From Reddybacter sp041622675 (GTDB taxonomy: Bacteria > Pseudomonadota > Gammaproteobacteria > Pseudomonadales > Porticoccaceae), in contig JBFJYH010000055.1 in assembly GCA_041622675.1 (NCBI GenBank), positions 1 through 15,610 of the forward strand: a DNA stretch of 15,610 nt, written 5' to 3'. Made by a program: the position numbers and the translations under genes. Each line of letters begins with the position of its first letter. Within the stretch, counting starts at the first letter, position 1. Under the pieces are notes generated by a model. The model had not been told where the DNA came from, ran no database searches, and saw nothing but the letters and a program-made list of their open reading frames with translations. Positions 1 to 6,608 of this stretch are shown piece by piece.

Positions 1-1640
1 CTTTGCTCAGTGAGGCGCTGGTATTGTTTATCGCCACGCTGGCGTTGACGCTGTTTTACGTAGAATTCACTTTGCTCAGGCTTTAATACGGCAAAAACCG
101 CATCGCTGACCTCGGCTAGTCGCCGTCGCGCCGCACTGGCATCAATGCTGGCCGGTGGTTCATATTCCTGTACATGGATGGCACTGCCATAGCAGTCGAT
201 GGCCACGGCATACTCGGGCAAATCGGCATCATAAAGTCGATAACAGTGAATGTTCTGGCGCTTTAACCAGGGTGCAAATTTGCGCTGGTTCTTACGCAGG
301 CGATTGGCCAGCATCGTGGCACCATCACTCAGCTTGCCTGATTTTCCCCATGGGTTAACGCTTCTCTCTTTTCCAGAGCCTTTCCCAGAATCATTCCCCA
401 TGCTTTTTGCTGTGGCACTAGCATTGGAATTGGCAGCATCGTGTTGAGATACCCGCTCTCCTTTAAACAGGTCAAAAAGCAGCAACTGGCTGGGTATGGC
501 GCCGTTAAATAATTTGTAAATTTTATGACTGCGCAAGCCCAAGGCAAAACCAAGATATTCGTTGCCGGTAAAGACCCCCGCCGACCAGCCGCCAAACTCT
601 CCTTTGAGTACGGCTCCTAATTCCTGATAAAGCCCCTTTAGGGTTTCCTGATCACCCAAGCGTGCACCATAAGGGGGGTTAGTGAGGACCAAGCCGGTTG
701 AGCCACCGTCTAGAAGCGGACGCTGTAATGTACTCATTGGTTGGCGCTTAAGCGTAATAAACTCACTAAGGCCCGCTTGTTCAACATTGCGCTGGGCGGC
801 AGTGAGCGCGCGATTATCTTGATCGTAGCCGATAATTAAGGGCAATTGACCCTTTAAACCCCGATCACGGCGCTCGTGTGCCTCATCGCGCAAGGCCTGC
901 CAAAGTTCGGGCTGATGACCATTCCAGTGGTTAAAACCAAAAGTCTCGCGCTGCAGACTGGGGGCGATGTCCCCTGCCATCATGGCTCCTTCTATCAGCA
1001 ACGTACCACTGCCACACATGGGGTCTAACAACGCCCCGTGATCACCGGGCCAACCGGCGCGTATCAGTAATGCAGCGGCAAGGTTTTCTTTTAATGGGGC
1101 CGTTGTTTGGGCAATACGATAGCCACGTTTGTGCAAACTATCACCCGAAAAATCGAGGCTCAGAGTGAGCTTTTCGCGGGCAAAACGCGCATTGATGCGG
1201 ATGTCGGGCTGGCGTAAGTCGACATCGGGGCGCTGACCTGTGGTCTCTCGAAAGTGATCGACAATGGCATCTTTCACTCGCTGTGCCCCATACTGGGTGT
1301 TATTGATACCTTCACCAGTACCAATAAAATCAATGGCGATACTCGATTGAGCAGAGAAGTGCCCCGTCCAGTTAACAGCTGCCACTCCAGCGTAGAGCTC
1401 ATCAGCACTGGCCACCGAAAAGCTACTGATGGGCAGCAGCAGTCGATTGGCCAGACGCGACCACAAACAAACACAATAGGCGCTTTCGAGGCCGCCTTTA
1501 AATTCAACGCCGGCGACGGTTTCACGCAACTGGCTTAAACCGAGGCCCTCAAGCTCTTTAAGAAGAAGGCCTTCCAAGCCTTTGGGGCAGCTAGTAAACC
1601 AGTAGCTCTGTGTATCGTGACCTTTCATTAATGATTCCAT
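1..1640 (-). CDS. rlmL: Bifunctional 23S rRNA guanine methyltransferase RlmKL, partial (3' end cut by window edge)
   Basis: Translating the minus strand from 1640 gives an open frame to the window edge, about 546 codons. Seen: an N-terminal THUMP-like region, a Rossmann methyltransferase motif DPMCGSGT around residues 206-213, the NPPYG catalytic motif at 321-325, then a second domain with YRLYDADLPEY near residue 465 and RGDKQYQRL close to the edge. This order is that of RlmL (m2G2445) fused to RlmK (m7G2069), which modify 23S rRNA during 50S assembly. Compared with the roughly 700-residue E. coli protein, about the last 150-190 residues are outside the window. Between the domains, around residues 395-435, lies a Ser/Asn/Gly/Lys-rich linker that looks disordered. 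The start could be ATG 1640 or the in-frame ATG at 1628; neither has a strong ribosome binding site. It is divergent from rmf, an arrangement also recalled in Pseudomonas. Identification is very secure. Confidence 0.95.
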   Translation of the reverse strand, partial: MESLMKGHDTQSYWFTSCPKGLEGLLLKELEGLGLSQLRETVAGVEFKGGLESAYCVCLWSRLANRLLLPISSFSVASADELYAGVAAVNWTGHFSAQSSIAIDFIGTGEGINNTQYGAQRVKDAIVDHFRETTGQRPDVDLRQPDIRINARFAREKLTLSLDFSGDSLHKRGYRIAQTTAPLKENLAAALLIRAGWPGDHGALLDPMCGSGTLLIEGAMMAGDIAPSLQRETFGFNHWNGHQPELWQALRDEAHERRDRGLKGQLPLIIGYDQDNRALTAAQRNVEQAGLSEFITLKRQPMSTLQRPLLDGGSTGLVLTNPPYGARLGDQETLKGLYQELGAVLKGEFGGWSAGVFTGNEYLGFALGLRSHKIYKLFNGAIPSQLLLFDLFKGERVSQHDAANSNASATAKSMGNDSGKGSGKERSVNPWGKSGKLSDGATMLANRLRKNQRKFAPWLKRQNIHCYRLYDADLPEYAVAIDCYGSAIHVQEYEPPASIDASAARRRLAEVSDAVFAVLKPEQSEFYVKQRQRQRGDKQYQRLTEQ

Positions 1641-1688
1641 AGAGGTATTAAAACGAACAATTGATAGACAAACAAAATCTTCGACAGG

Positions 1689-1708
1689 GTTCACAGTTTT
1701 TGGTGAAC
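1689..1708. promoter_or_regulatory. Inverted repeat in the rlmL/rmf divergent region
   Basis: GTTCAC (1689-1694) and GTGAAC (1703-1708) form a perfect 6-bp dyad with an 8-base T-rich centre. It sits in the 137-base region between the divergent rlmL and rmf starts. An 8-base palindrome ACAGCTGT follows at 1713-1720. It could be a protein operator or chance. The spacing does not fit a CRP site, whose half-sites are also oriented the other way. No clear sigma-70 promoter could be placed beside it. Confidence 0.2.
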
Positions 1709-1741
1709 TTAAACAGCTGTAATAAAAATACACTTACTAGC

Positions 1742-1759
1742 TTCCACGGCTTCGTGGAA
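1742..1759 (+). promoter_or_regulatory. Leader hairpin abutting the rmf ribosome binding site
   Basis: TTCCACG (1742-1748), a GCTT loop and CGTGGAA (1753-1759) form a perfect 7-bp stem. One base later the AAGGAG Shine-Dalgarno of rmf begins (1761-1766), 11 bases ahead of the ATG at 1778. The structure would lie inside the 5' leader of the rmf mRNA, where it could protect the 5' end or tune ribosome access. RMF levels are known to be controlled partly through mRNA stability in E. coli; a link to this stem is inference. Confidence 0.4.
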
Positions 1760-1777
1760 AAAGGAGTTTTACCCCCG

Positions 1778-1993
1778 ATGAAAAGACAAAAAAGAGACCC
1801 CTCCCAACGCGCCTATATTAAAGGATATCAACTCGGATTTGATGGTCGTTCTGAAGATACTTGTCCACATCAGTCAAATAGTATTTTCGCCCACGAATGG
1901 ATGAAGGGCTGGCGAGAGGGGCGTGAAGACCAAACAGGAGGTTTCAAGATGCAGGCCTCACAACAAAAAATTCTCGCCCAAAGCAGCCTCTAA
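1778..1993 (+). CDS. rmf: Ribosome modulation factor (RMF), 71 aa
   Basis: RMF binds the 30S subunit in slow growth or stationary phase and, with HPF, pairs 70S ribosomes into inactive 100S dimers. The product begins MKRQKRDPSQRAYIKGYQLG and continues with GRSxxxCPHQ and WMKGWREGR, matching the E. coli signature (MKRQKRD, RGYQAG, CPYQ, WLGGWRE) almost position for position. The reading frame is open further upstream to 1661, but the start at 1778 is chosen because the family begins exactly there and AAGGAG lies 11 bases before it. The protein is longer than the 55-residue E. coli form; its tail of about 20 residues after GWREGRED is like the longer Pseudomonas versions as I recall them, so not unusual. 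The highly basic N-terminus fits rRNA contact. It is divergent from rlmL and is followed by a stem-loop at 2085-2106. Confidence is high. Confidence 0.95.
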   Translation: MKRQKRDPSQRAYIKGYQLGFDGRSEDTCPHQSNSIFAHEWMKGWREGREDQTGGFKMQASQQKILAQSSL

Positions 1994-2084
1994 TGTCCAC
2001 CCTTCAAGACTTAAAAAAACATCCAAGCTAACATCTCACTCAACCTAAAGGTTCATCCTAACACTTCAAACTAGTCTACCCTCG

Positions 2085-2106
2085 AGAGGGCTGGAAACAG
2101 CCCTCT
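2085..2106 (+). terminator. GAAA-tetraloop stem-loop downstream of rmf
   Basis: AGAGGGCTG (2085-2093), loop GAAA, CAGCCCTCT (2098-2106): a perfect 9-bp GC-rich stem closed by a GNRA-type tetraloop, 92 bases after the rmf stop. It is the most stable local structure between rmf and modB and could end rmf transcription or act as a 3' stabilising stem. No T-run follows, so it is not a classic intrinsic terminator. Confidence 0.4.
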
Positions 2107-2129
2107 GAGTGCTAACAGTCTTTACTCTC

Positions 2130-2195
2130 ATGGCGACTACTTACGCCATAAAACACTTTGTGGCTAACAAAGTTGGTGCAGAACTGCCAAAATAG
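2130..2195 (+). CDS. Possible 21-residue leader ORF before modB
   Basis: ATG at 2130 opens a short frame that begins MATTYAIKHFVANK and stops at 2193-2195, five bases before the modB ATG. The arrangement would allow translational coupling, which is notable because modB itself has no visible Shine-Dalgarno. However, this ORF has no good ribosome binding site either, and it has no family I recognise. It does not resemble the C-terminus of a molybdate-binding protein. It may be chance. An inverted repeat, ACTTTGT-N5-ACAAAGT (2155-2173), lies inside it. Confidence 0.15.
   Translation: MATTYAIKHFVANKVGAELPK
2155..2173. repeat. 7-bp inverted repeat upstream of modB
   Basis: ACTTTGT (2155-2161) and ACAAAGT (2167-2173) flank a 5-base centre, 27 bases before the modB start. 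It could form an RNA hairpin or be an operator. It does not look like the TATA-rich ModE box known from E. coli, so regulation by ModE is not supported. Confidence 0.25.
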
Positions 2196-2200
2196 CACGC

Positions 2201-2884
2201 ATGGAATTTTCTCAACTCGACTTGCAAGCCATCTGGCTGACCTTGCGACTGGCCAGTGTCACAACAATCATCTTACTAGGTATTGCGACCCCCTTAGCCT
2301 GGTGGCTCGCCAACACTCGCTGGCGCTACCGGCAAGTCGTTAATGCACTCGTTGCTTTACCGCTGGTTTTACCACCAACAGTACTGGGCTTTTATCTATT
2401 GTTGATACTTGGCCCAAAGGGCTGGGTTGGCCAGTTGACCGAGAGTCTTGGCATTGGCGTTCTGCCCTTTACTTTTAGTGGTTTGGTGATTGGCTCCGTC
2501 ATTTATTCCCTGCCCTTTGCCGTGCAACCCATCCAAAATGCATTTTTAACTATCGGGCGTCGCCCCCTTGAAGTTGCCGCCACCTTGCGAGCCTCACCCT
2601 GGGATCGTTTTGTCAGTGTTGCTCTACCGCTTGCAAAGCCTGGCTTAATAACCGCCGCTGTACTTGGTTTTGCCCACACCCTTGGCGAATTCGGCGTCGT
2701 GCTAATGATTGGCGGTAATATCCCTGGCCAAACACAAGTTCTATCGATGGCAATTTACGATCATGTCGAAGCCTATGAATACGGAGCGGCTCACTTACTT
2801 GCAGGGGGTATGCTGGGATTTTCGTTTATTGTTCTACTCGCGCTTTACTGGCGCACGAGTCAACGTCCCCTTGATCGACTATAA
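2201..2884 (+). CDS. modB: Molybdate ABC transporter permease ModB
   Basis: Inner-membrane permease of a molybdate importer, working as a dimer with ModC and fed by periplasmic ModA. The 227-residue length is typical. Hydrophobic segments fall at about 12-36, 49-70, 91-113, 148-172 and 200-217, fitting five transmembrane helices. The cytoplasmic EAA-type loop that docks on the ATPase is clear at about 123-145 (LEVAATLRASPWDRFVSVAL), followed by PLAKPGLITAAVLGFAHTLG, the usual ModB form with the family pattern GEFGVVLMIGGNIPGQTQ at 162-179. The ATG at 2201 places the first helix correctly, although no strong ribosome binding site precedes it. modC follows 11 bases after the stop, so the two are surely co-transcribed. 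No modA is found upstream, where rmf lies. A sulfate or tungstate permease is a less likely alternative, given the molybdate-type partner. Confidence 0.93.
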   Translation: MEFSQLDLQAIWLTLRLASVTTIILLGIATPLAWWLANTRWRYRQVVNALVALPLVLPPTVLGFYLLLILGPKGWVGQLTESLGIGVLPFTFSGLVIGSVIYSLPFAVQPIQNAFLTIGRRPLEVAATLRASPWDRFVSVALPLAKPGLITAAVLGFAHTLGEFGVVLMIGGNIPGQTQVLSMAIYDHVEAYEYGAAHLLAGGMLGFSFIVLLALYWRTSQRPLDRL

Positions 2885-2895
2885 CGACTTTGCCA

Positions 2896-3987
2896 ATGGA
2901 TATTTCCCTTAACGATCAGCACATAGCTGCTTGCTTCAAACTCAAACGCAAGGAGTTCCAATTAGATGTCAGTTTTACAGCACCGGGTAAAGGCGTCACG
3001 GCACTCTTTGGCCCCTCGGGTTCTGGTAAAACCACATTGCTACGCTGTATTGCAGGACTGGAGACCCCCGACCAGGCTCGTTTTGTCATCAATGGCCAGT
3101 GCTGGCACGACGAGAATAAAAACCTCGCTGTGCACCGCCGCCCCATTGCTTACGTGTTTCAGGAACCCAGCCTCTTCCCCCATCTCAATGTACGTGAAAA
3201 CATGGCCTACGGCTGGCGGCGTATCCCCAAACAGCAGCGCAAATTATGTTTTGATGAAATCACTGCCTGGCTCGGACTTGAAACTTTTCTCACGCGTAAA
3301 ACTGAAGAATTATCTGGAGGTCAGCGTCAACGTGTTGCTATTGCCCGCGCTTTGCTGACCAGCCCTGAATTGCTGCTGATGGATGAGCCCTTGGCCAGCC
3401 TTGACGCCAACGGTAAAGCTGAAATTTTGCCCTATCTCGAAAGCCTCTGCCAGCAGTTGGACATTCCCGTACTCTACGTCAGTCACTCAAGCGAAGAAGT
3501 ACAGCAACTGGCCGATCATCTAATTCTCTTAGAACAGGGCCGTATCGCCGGCGCCGGTGAACTCAATGTTCTACTTACCGACCCCCAGCTGGCAATTGCC
3601 CATTTTGAGGAGGCCGCAGCAGTGCTTGAGGCTAGAGTGATCAGTCACGATACAGAATTTCACCTCACTAACTTGGCCTTTGACGGTGCTCAGGTGTCGG
3701 TATCCTGCAACGGCCTACCACTGGGTCATAACGCGCGATTACGTATTTGCGCCCGTGATGTCAGCCTGGCTTTAGTCGAACCCCGGCAAAGTAGTATCAG
3801 CAATAGTTTTGCCGTACGGGTATTGAGTATTGATCTCGACCGCGACCCCTCACAGTTGCTGGTACGCTGCGAAATCGGTGAACAGCATTTGCTATCGCGT
3901 ATCACCCGCCGCTCTGCCCACCTACTAAACATAGAGGTTGGCGACTTGCTCTATGCACAGGTGAAAAGCGCCGCCTTAATGAAATAG
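2896..3987 (+). CDS. modC: Molybdate ABC transporter ATP-binding protein ModC
   Basis: ATPase that powers molybdate import through ModB. Counting from ATG 2896 (363 residues): Walker A GPSGSGKT at 39-46, Q-loop VFQEPSLFPH at 87-96, signature LSGGQRQR at 139-146, Walker B LLLMDEP at 159-165, D-loop SLD at 168-170, and switch His197 in YVSHS. The C-terminal third carries the molybdate-binding TOBE/MOP region, with RICARDVSLAL at 283-293, the hallmark that separates ModC from other importer ATPases. Length matches E. coli ModC. A TTG at 2890 in the same frame would add two residues; ATG is preferred, though neither has a good Shine-Dalgarno, so translation may be coupled to modB, which ends 11 bases earlier. 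Nothing follows on this strand except a decayed gene. Confidence is high. Confidence 0.95.
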   Translation: MDISLNDQHIAACFKLKRKEFQLDVSFTAPGKGVTALFGPSGSGKTTLLRCIAGLETPDQARFVINGQCWHDENKNLAVHRRPIAYVFQEPSLFPHLNVRENMAYGWRRIPKQQRKLCFDEITAWLGLETFLTRKTEELSGGQRQRVAIARALLTSPELLLMDEPLASLDANGKAEILPYLESLCQQLDIPVLYVSHSSEEVQQLADHLILLEQGRIAGAGELNVLLTDPQLAIAHFEEAAAVLEARVISHDTEFHLTNLAFDGAQVSVSCNGLPLGHNARLRICARDVSLALVEPRQSSISNSFAVRVLSIDLDRDPSQLLVRCEIGEQHLLSRITRRSAHLLNIEVGDLLYAQVKSAALMK

Positions 3988-4069
3988 CACCCGGCAAGAA
4001 CGAACCAAATTAAGCTTTAGTTCAATACTTAAGTTTTTAATCTTTGGCATTATTGTTCACTCATACTGC

Positions 4070-4097
4070 ATTGAGGGACATGCGTCATTGCCTCAAT
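4070..4097 (+). promoter_or_regulatory. Stem-loop ahead of an AAGGAG before the DUF1538 remnant
   Basis: ATTGAGG (4070-4076) pairs with CCTCAAT (4091-4097); inside the loop GAC/GTC (4077-4079 with 4084-4086) can extend it. AAGGAG follows at 4099-4104, but no usable start codon lies at the right distance. It may be the leftover leader and ribosome binding site of the gene whose remains lie just downstream. Confidence 0.25.
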
Positions 4098-4188
4098 CAA
4101 GGAGATTAAAAGATATAATCGATAACGCCATGTGACAGCTTTAGCCAAGGCTCACGGTACTTGAAAACAACCCTTTTAAAAATCTTAA

Positions 4189-4566
4189 ATGCCATGCTCG
4201 ATTTATGGTCTTGAGCAGGCTTTATTTTCAATTTGCGAAGCGATGGCCCACGGTTTTGCTCGCAAAGGGGGTGCCTTCTTGTTCTTGAACTTTGCTTTAG
4301 GTTTAGGTTTTGGCACGACCGTTGCCGAACCCGCACTGATTGCTGTCGCCGAAGAAACCACTAATGTGGCTGACACTGGACAAATGATCGAATCAAATGT
4401 TGCTACGAAACCCCAATATTACGCCGGGTTGCTTTTTATCGTGGCTTTTTCTGTGGGTCTTGCCATTGTGCTTGGCGTATTGCGTATTCTAAAAGGCTGG
4501 CCCATTCAGTGGTTAATCATCAATGAGCCAAATCCCACCTGTCAGTGTTTAGGTCGTCTCCGTTAA
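4189..4566 (+). pseudogene. Truncated DUF1538-type membrane protein gene (remnant)
   Basis: The open frame (125 codons) holds a segment I recognise as DUF1538: GLEQALFSICEAMAHGFARK, then FALGLGFGTTVAEPALIAVA at about 36-55 and GLAIVLGVLRILKGWPIQWL at about 89-108. Intact relatives are multi-helix inner-membrane proteins of about 250 residues or more, of poorly defined function. Here the similarity stops near base 4521, where relatives continue for another 100 or more residues, and the frame then runs on for 15 unrelated codons into the 3' end of rraA on the other strand. Upstream, another frame (about 4155-4211) reads RYLKTTLLKILNAMLDLW, which resembles the family's N-terminal helix, but it is out of frame with the main piece and lacks the first helices in between. 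I infer an out-of-frame internal deletion plus loss of the 3' half. The fragment could still be translated from ATG 4189, but it cannot be a complete protein. Confidence 0.65.
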
Positions 4567-5037
4567 AGCTTCAGCCGAAACCACAACACCATTGCTGTCG
4601 GCATAAATGTATTCACCCGGATTAAAGGTGACGCCACCAAAAGTCACGGGGATATTGAAGTCGCCGATACCGCGCTTGTCGGTTTTTAGGGGAATGGCCG
4701 ACAGTGCCTGTACGCCGAGGTCGAGCTCAGAAATGGTACTCACATCCCGAATACAGCCGTAGATAACCACGCCTTCCCAGCCATTCTCCAGGGCATTTTC
4801 GGCAATCATGTCACCCAGTAGTGCCCGACGTAGAGAGCCGCCACCGTCGACCACCAGCACGCGGCCGTGGCCCGGCGTGGCTAAATTCTCTTTCACTAGG
4901 GAGTTGTCCTCAAAACATTTTACTGTCACGATCTCGCCAAAAAAGGCTTCGCGGCCGCCAAAGTTTGACAACATGGGTTCCAGAACACGCACTAGCTTCG
5001 GATTGTCATCGCATAAGTCGGGGGTAAGGTCAGTCAT
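4549..5037 (-). CDS. rraA: RraA-family protein, regulator of RNase E activity
   Basis: RraA forms a ring-shaped trimer that binds RNase E and restrains mRNA decay in E. coli; relatives with the same fold are 4-hydroxy-4-methyl-2-oxoglutarate/oxaloacetate aldolases. The 162-residue length is exact for the family. Visible are the start MTDLTPDLCDDNP, FGGREAFFGEIVTVKCFEDN at 26-45, GHGRVLVVDGGGSLRRALLG at 56-75, and the G75-D76-x20-R97-D98 motif associated with divalent metal and keto-acid binding. With that motif intact, aldolase/decarboxylase activity is possible, so the role as RNase E inhibitor is inferred from close resemblance rather than proved. The ATG at 5037 has GGAG (plus-strand 5045-5048) at good spacing. 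Its last 18 bases overlap the tail of the DUF1538 remnant, convergently. It is divergent from pabB with a 152-base gap. Confidence 0.92.
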   Translation of the reverse strand: MTDLTPDLCDDNPKLVRVLEPMLSNFGGREAFFGEIVTVKCFEDNSLVKENLATPGHGRVLVVDGGGSLRRALLGDMIAENALENGWEGVVIYGCIRDVSTISELDLGVQALSAIPLKTDKRGIGDFNIPVTFGGVTFNPGEYIYADSNGVVVSAEALTETT

Positions 5038-5074
5038 TATTTTGCTCCATCAGTACGCAGTTTAGTAGCGCGCA

Positions 5075-5080
5075 ATTATA
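5075..5080 (-). promoter_or_regulatory. Candidate -10 element of rraA
   Basis: The minus strand reads TATAAT exactly at 5080-5075, 37 bases ahead of the rraA ATG. No good -35 hexamer is found at 16-18 bases; the nearest TTG-like words are too far away. The perfect -10 alone supports a weak call. Confidence 0.35.
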
Positions 5081-5189
5081 CGCAAAGCTCAGACTTAGGC
5101 CTGATTAATTCTTTGACAAATAACCTATAGAGAGCCAAGAGCCTATAAAATAGGGCCTGAGTCTTTTTATAAATGAGCACCGAAACCCA

Positions 5190-6566
5190 ATGCCCAAGAT
5201 GATCGTACTGGACTACCCTTTTCGCAGCGATGTTGACGCTCTGTTTAATGCGGTGCGCGATTTGCCCAGCCCGATATGGTTCGACAGCGCTAAACCGAGG
5301 TCTCTACAGGGGCGGCTGGATATTATCAGTGCTGCACCTGCCCGTATTCTTGAAACCCATGGCAGTTTGACCCAAATTAGTGATAGTGAGGGCAACAGCG
5401 AAACGAGCACAGCTTGTCCCTTTGCTTTGTGTCAGAAGACAATGGCTGACTTTGCCTTGCAAGGCAACAAACTCACCGAGCTACCTTTTGTGGGTGGCCT
5501 TGCAGGTTTTTTTGGCTATGGCTTGGGTACAGCACCCACCGACGACAGTCATAAAGGCCACCAAGGCCCCGCCGATATGCCCGACATGCGCCAGGGCTAC
5601 TATCTCTGGGCATTAGTGGTTAATCATCAAATATCTCAGGCTCATCTGGTTTTTCACCCTGCCTGCTCTCCCGACTTACGGCACGACATACAAGCGAGAC
5701 TTGCGGCACCGCCAGTGCCGGCCGAGAGGCCCTTTGTGTTAAAAACAGATTTCCAGGCCAGCACTTCACGTAGCGACTATGAAAACGATATCGCCATAAT
5801 CAAAGACTATATCGCTGCCGGTGATTGTTATCAGGTGAATTATGCGCAACATTTTTCGGCTCAATTCCAGGGCGACCCATGGGCGGCTTATTTGCACTTG
5901 CGAAAAGCTCTGCCCTCGCCCTTTTCTACCTTTTTAAGCTGGGATGACAAGGCTCTACTGTCGCTGTCCCCGGAGCGCTTTATTAAAGCATCTGGCCAAC
6001 AGGTTGAGGCCAAGCCCATTAAGGGCACGATTACCCGAGGTATTTCTGTTGAGGAGGATCAGGAGCAAGCCATTAACCTGATGAACAGCCGTAAGGATAG
6101 AGCTGAAAATTTAATGATTGTCGATCTGCTGCGCAATGATTTGGGCAAGTCCTGTGAACCAGGGTCAATCCGGGTACCGAAGCTGTTTAATCTCGAGAGC
6201 TTCGCCAACGTCCATCATCTGGTCAGCACCATCACCGGGCGTGTTCGTGACGATATTAGCCCTCTCGATTTATTGGCAGGCTGCTTCCCCGGCGGCTCGA
6301 TTACTGGCGCACCGAAGAAGCGTGCCATGGAAATTATTGCCGAACTCGAAAAAGTGCCACGCACCATTTATTGCGGCAGTATTAACTACGTCAGCGCCAA
6401 TGGGCGAATGGATAGCAATATCGCAATTCGCACCCTGCTCGCTGAACAAAACAAGGTTCACTGCTGGGGTGGCGGTGGCATTGTGAGTGATTCGCTGGCC
6501 GGTAATGAGTATCGTGAGTCCTTGGCCAAGGTGGCCTTGTTAATGGATACCCTGGCTAGACTTTAA
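5190..6566 (+). CDS. pabB: Aminodeoxychorismate synthase component I (PabB)
   Basis: PabB turns chorismate plus ammonia (from glutamine via PabA) into 4-amino-4-deoxychorismate, the first committed step to 4-aminobenzoate and folate. The 458 residues have the N-terminal anthranilate-synthase-I-like part (about 1-170) and the catalytic chorismate-binding domain (about 195-455). Key marks: DCYQVNYAQHF at 212-222, LSLSPERFI at 257-265, PIKGT at 276-280 with Lys278, the lysine that distinguishes PabB from anthranilate synthase (which has Ala there), DLLRNDLGK at 312-320, and GCFPGGSITGAPK at 364-376. The ATG at 5190 lacks a Shine-Dalgarno; ATG 5199 is an alternative. Neither pabA nor pabC is next to it. 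It converges on thrH with a 42-base gap and no obvious terminator. The Pseudomonas chromosome, as I recall, also has pabB beside thrH. Confidence 0.94.
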   Translation: MPKMIVLDYPFRSDVDALFNAVRDLPSPIWFDSAKPRSLQGRLDIISAAPARILETHGSLTQISDSEGNSETSTACPFALCQKTMADFALQGNKLTELPFVGGLAGFFGYGLGTAPTDDSHKGHQGPADMPDMRQGYYLWALVVNHQISQAHLVFHPACSPDLRHDIQARLAAPPVPAERPFVLKTDFQASTSRSDYENDIAIIKDYIAAGDCYQVNYAQHFSAQFQGDPWAAYLHLRKALPSPFSTFLSWDDKALLSLSPERFIKASGQQVEAKPIKGTITRGISVEEDQEQAINLMNSRKDRAENLMIVDLLRNDLGKSCEPGSIRVPKLFNLESFANVHHLVSTITGRVRDDISPLDLLAGCFPGGSITGAPKKRAMEIIAELEKVPRTIYCGSINYVSANGRMDSNIAIRTLLAEQNKVHCWGGGGIVSDSLAGNEYRESLAKVALLMDTLARL

Positions 6567-6608
6567 GCCGCAACGAAAAAGCGACTAAACTCAAGTACTC
6601 TTATTAGC

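Noticed and set aside
1689..1708. CRP binding site upstream of rmf
   Set aside because: The half-sites are in the opposite orientation and the spacing is 8 rather than 6 bases.
1661..1777. N-terminal extension of RMF starting at 1661
   Set aside because: The family begins at the MKRQKRD start at 1778, which has its own AAGGAG; the upstream codons include the leader hairpin and do not look coding.
5113..5151. TTGACA followed by TATAAAAT ahead of pabB as a sigma-70 promoter
   Set aside because: The two words are individually good, but the spacer is about 25 bases, far beyond the workable range, and no alternative pairing was convincing.
5173..5202. Nine-codon ORF (MSTETQCPR) overlapping the pabB start as a leader peptide
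   Set aside because: Too short, no ribosome binding site, and overlap by chance is easy.
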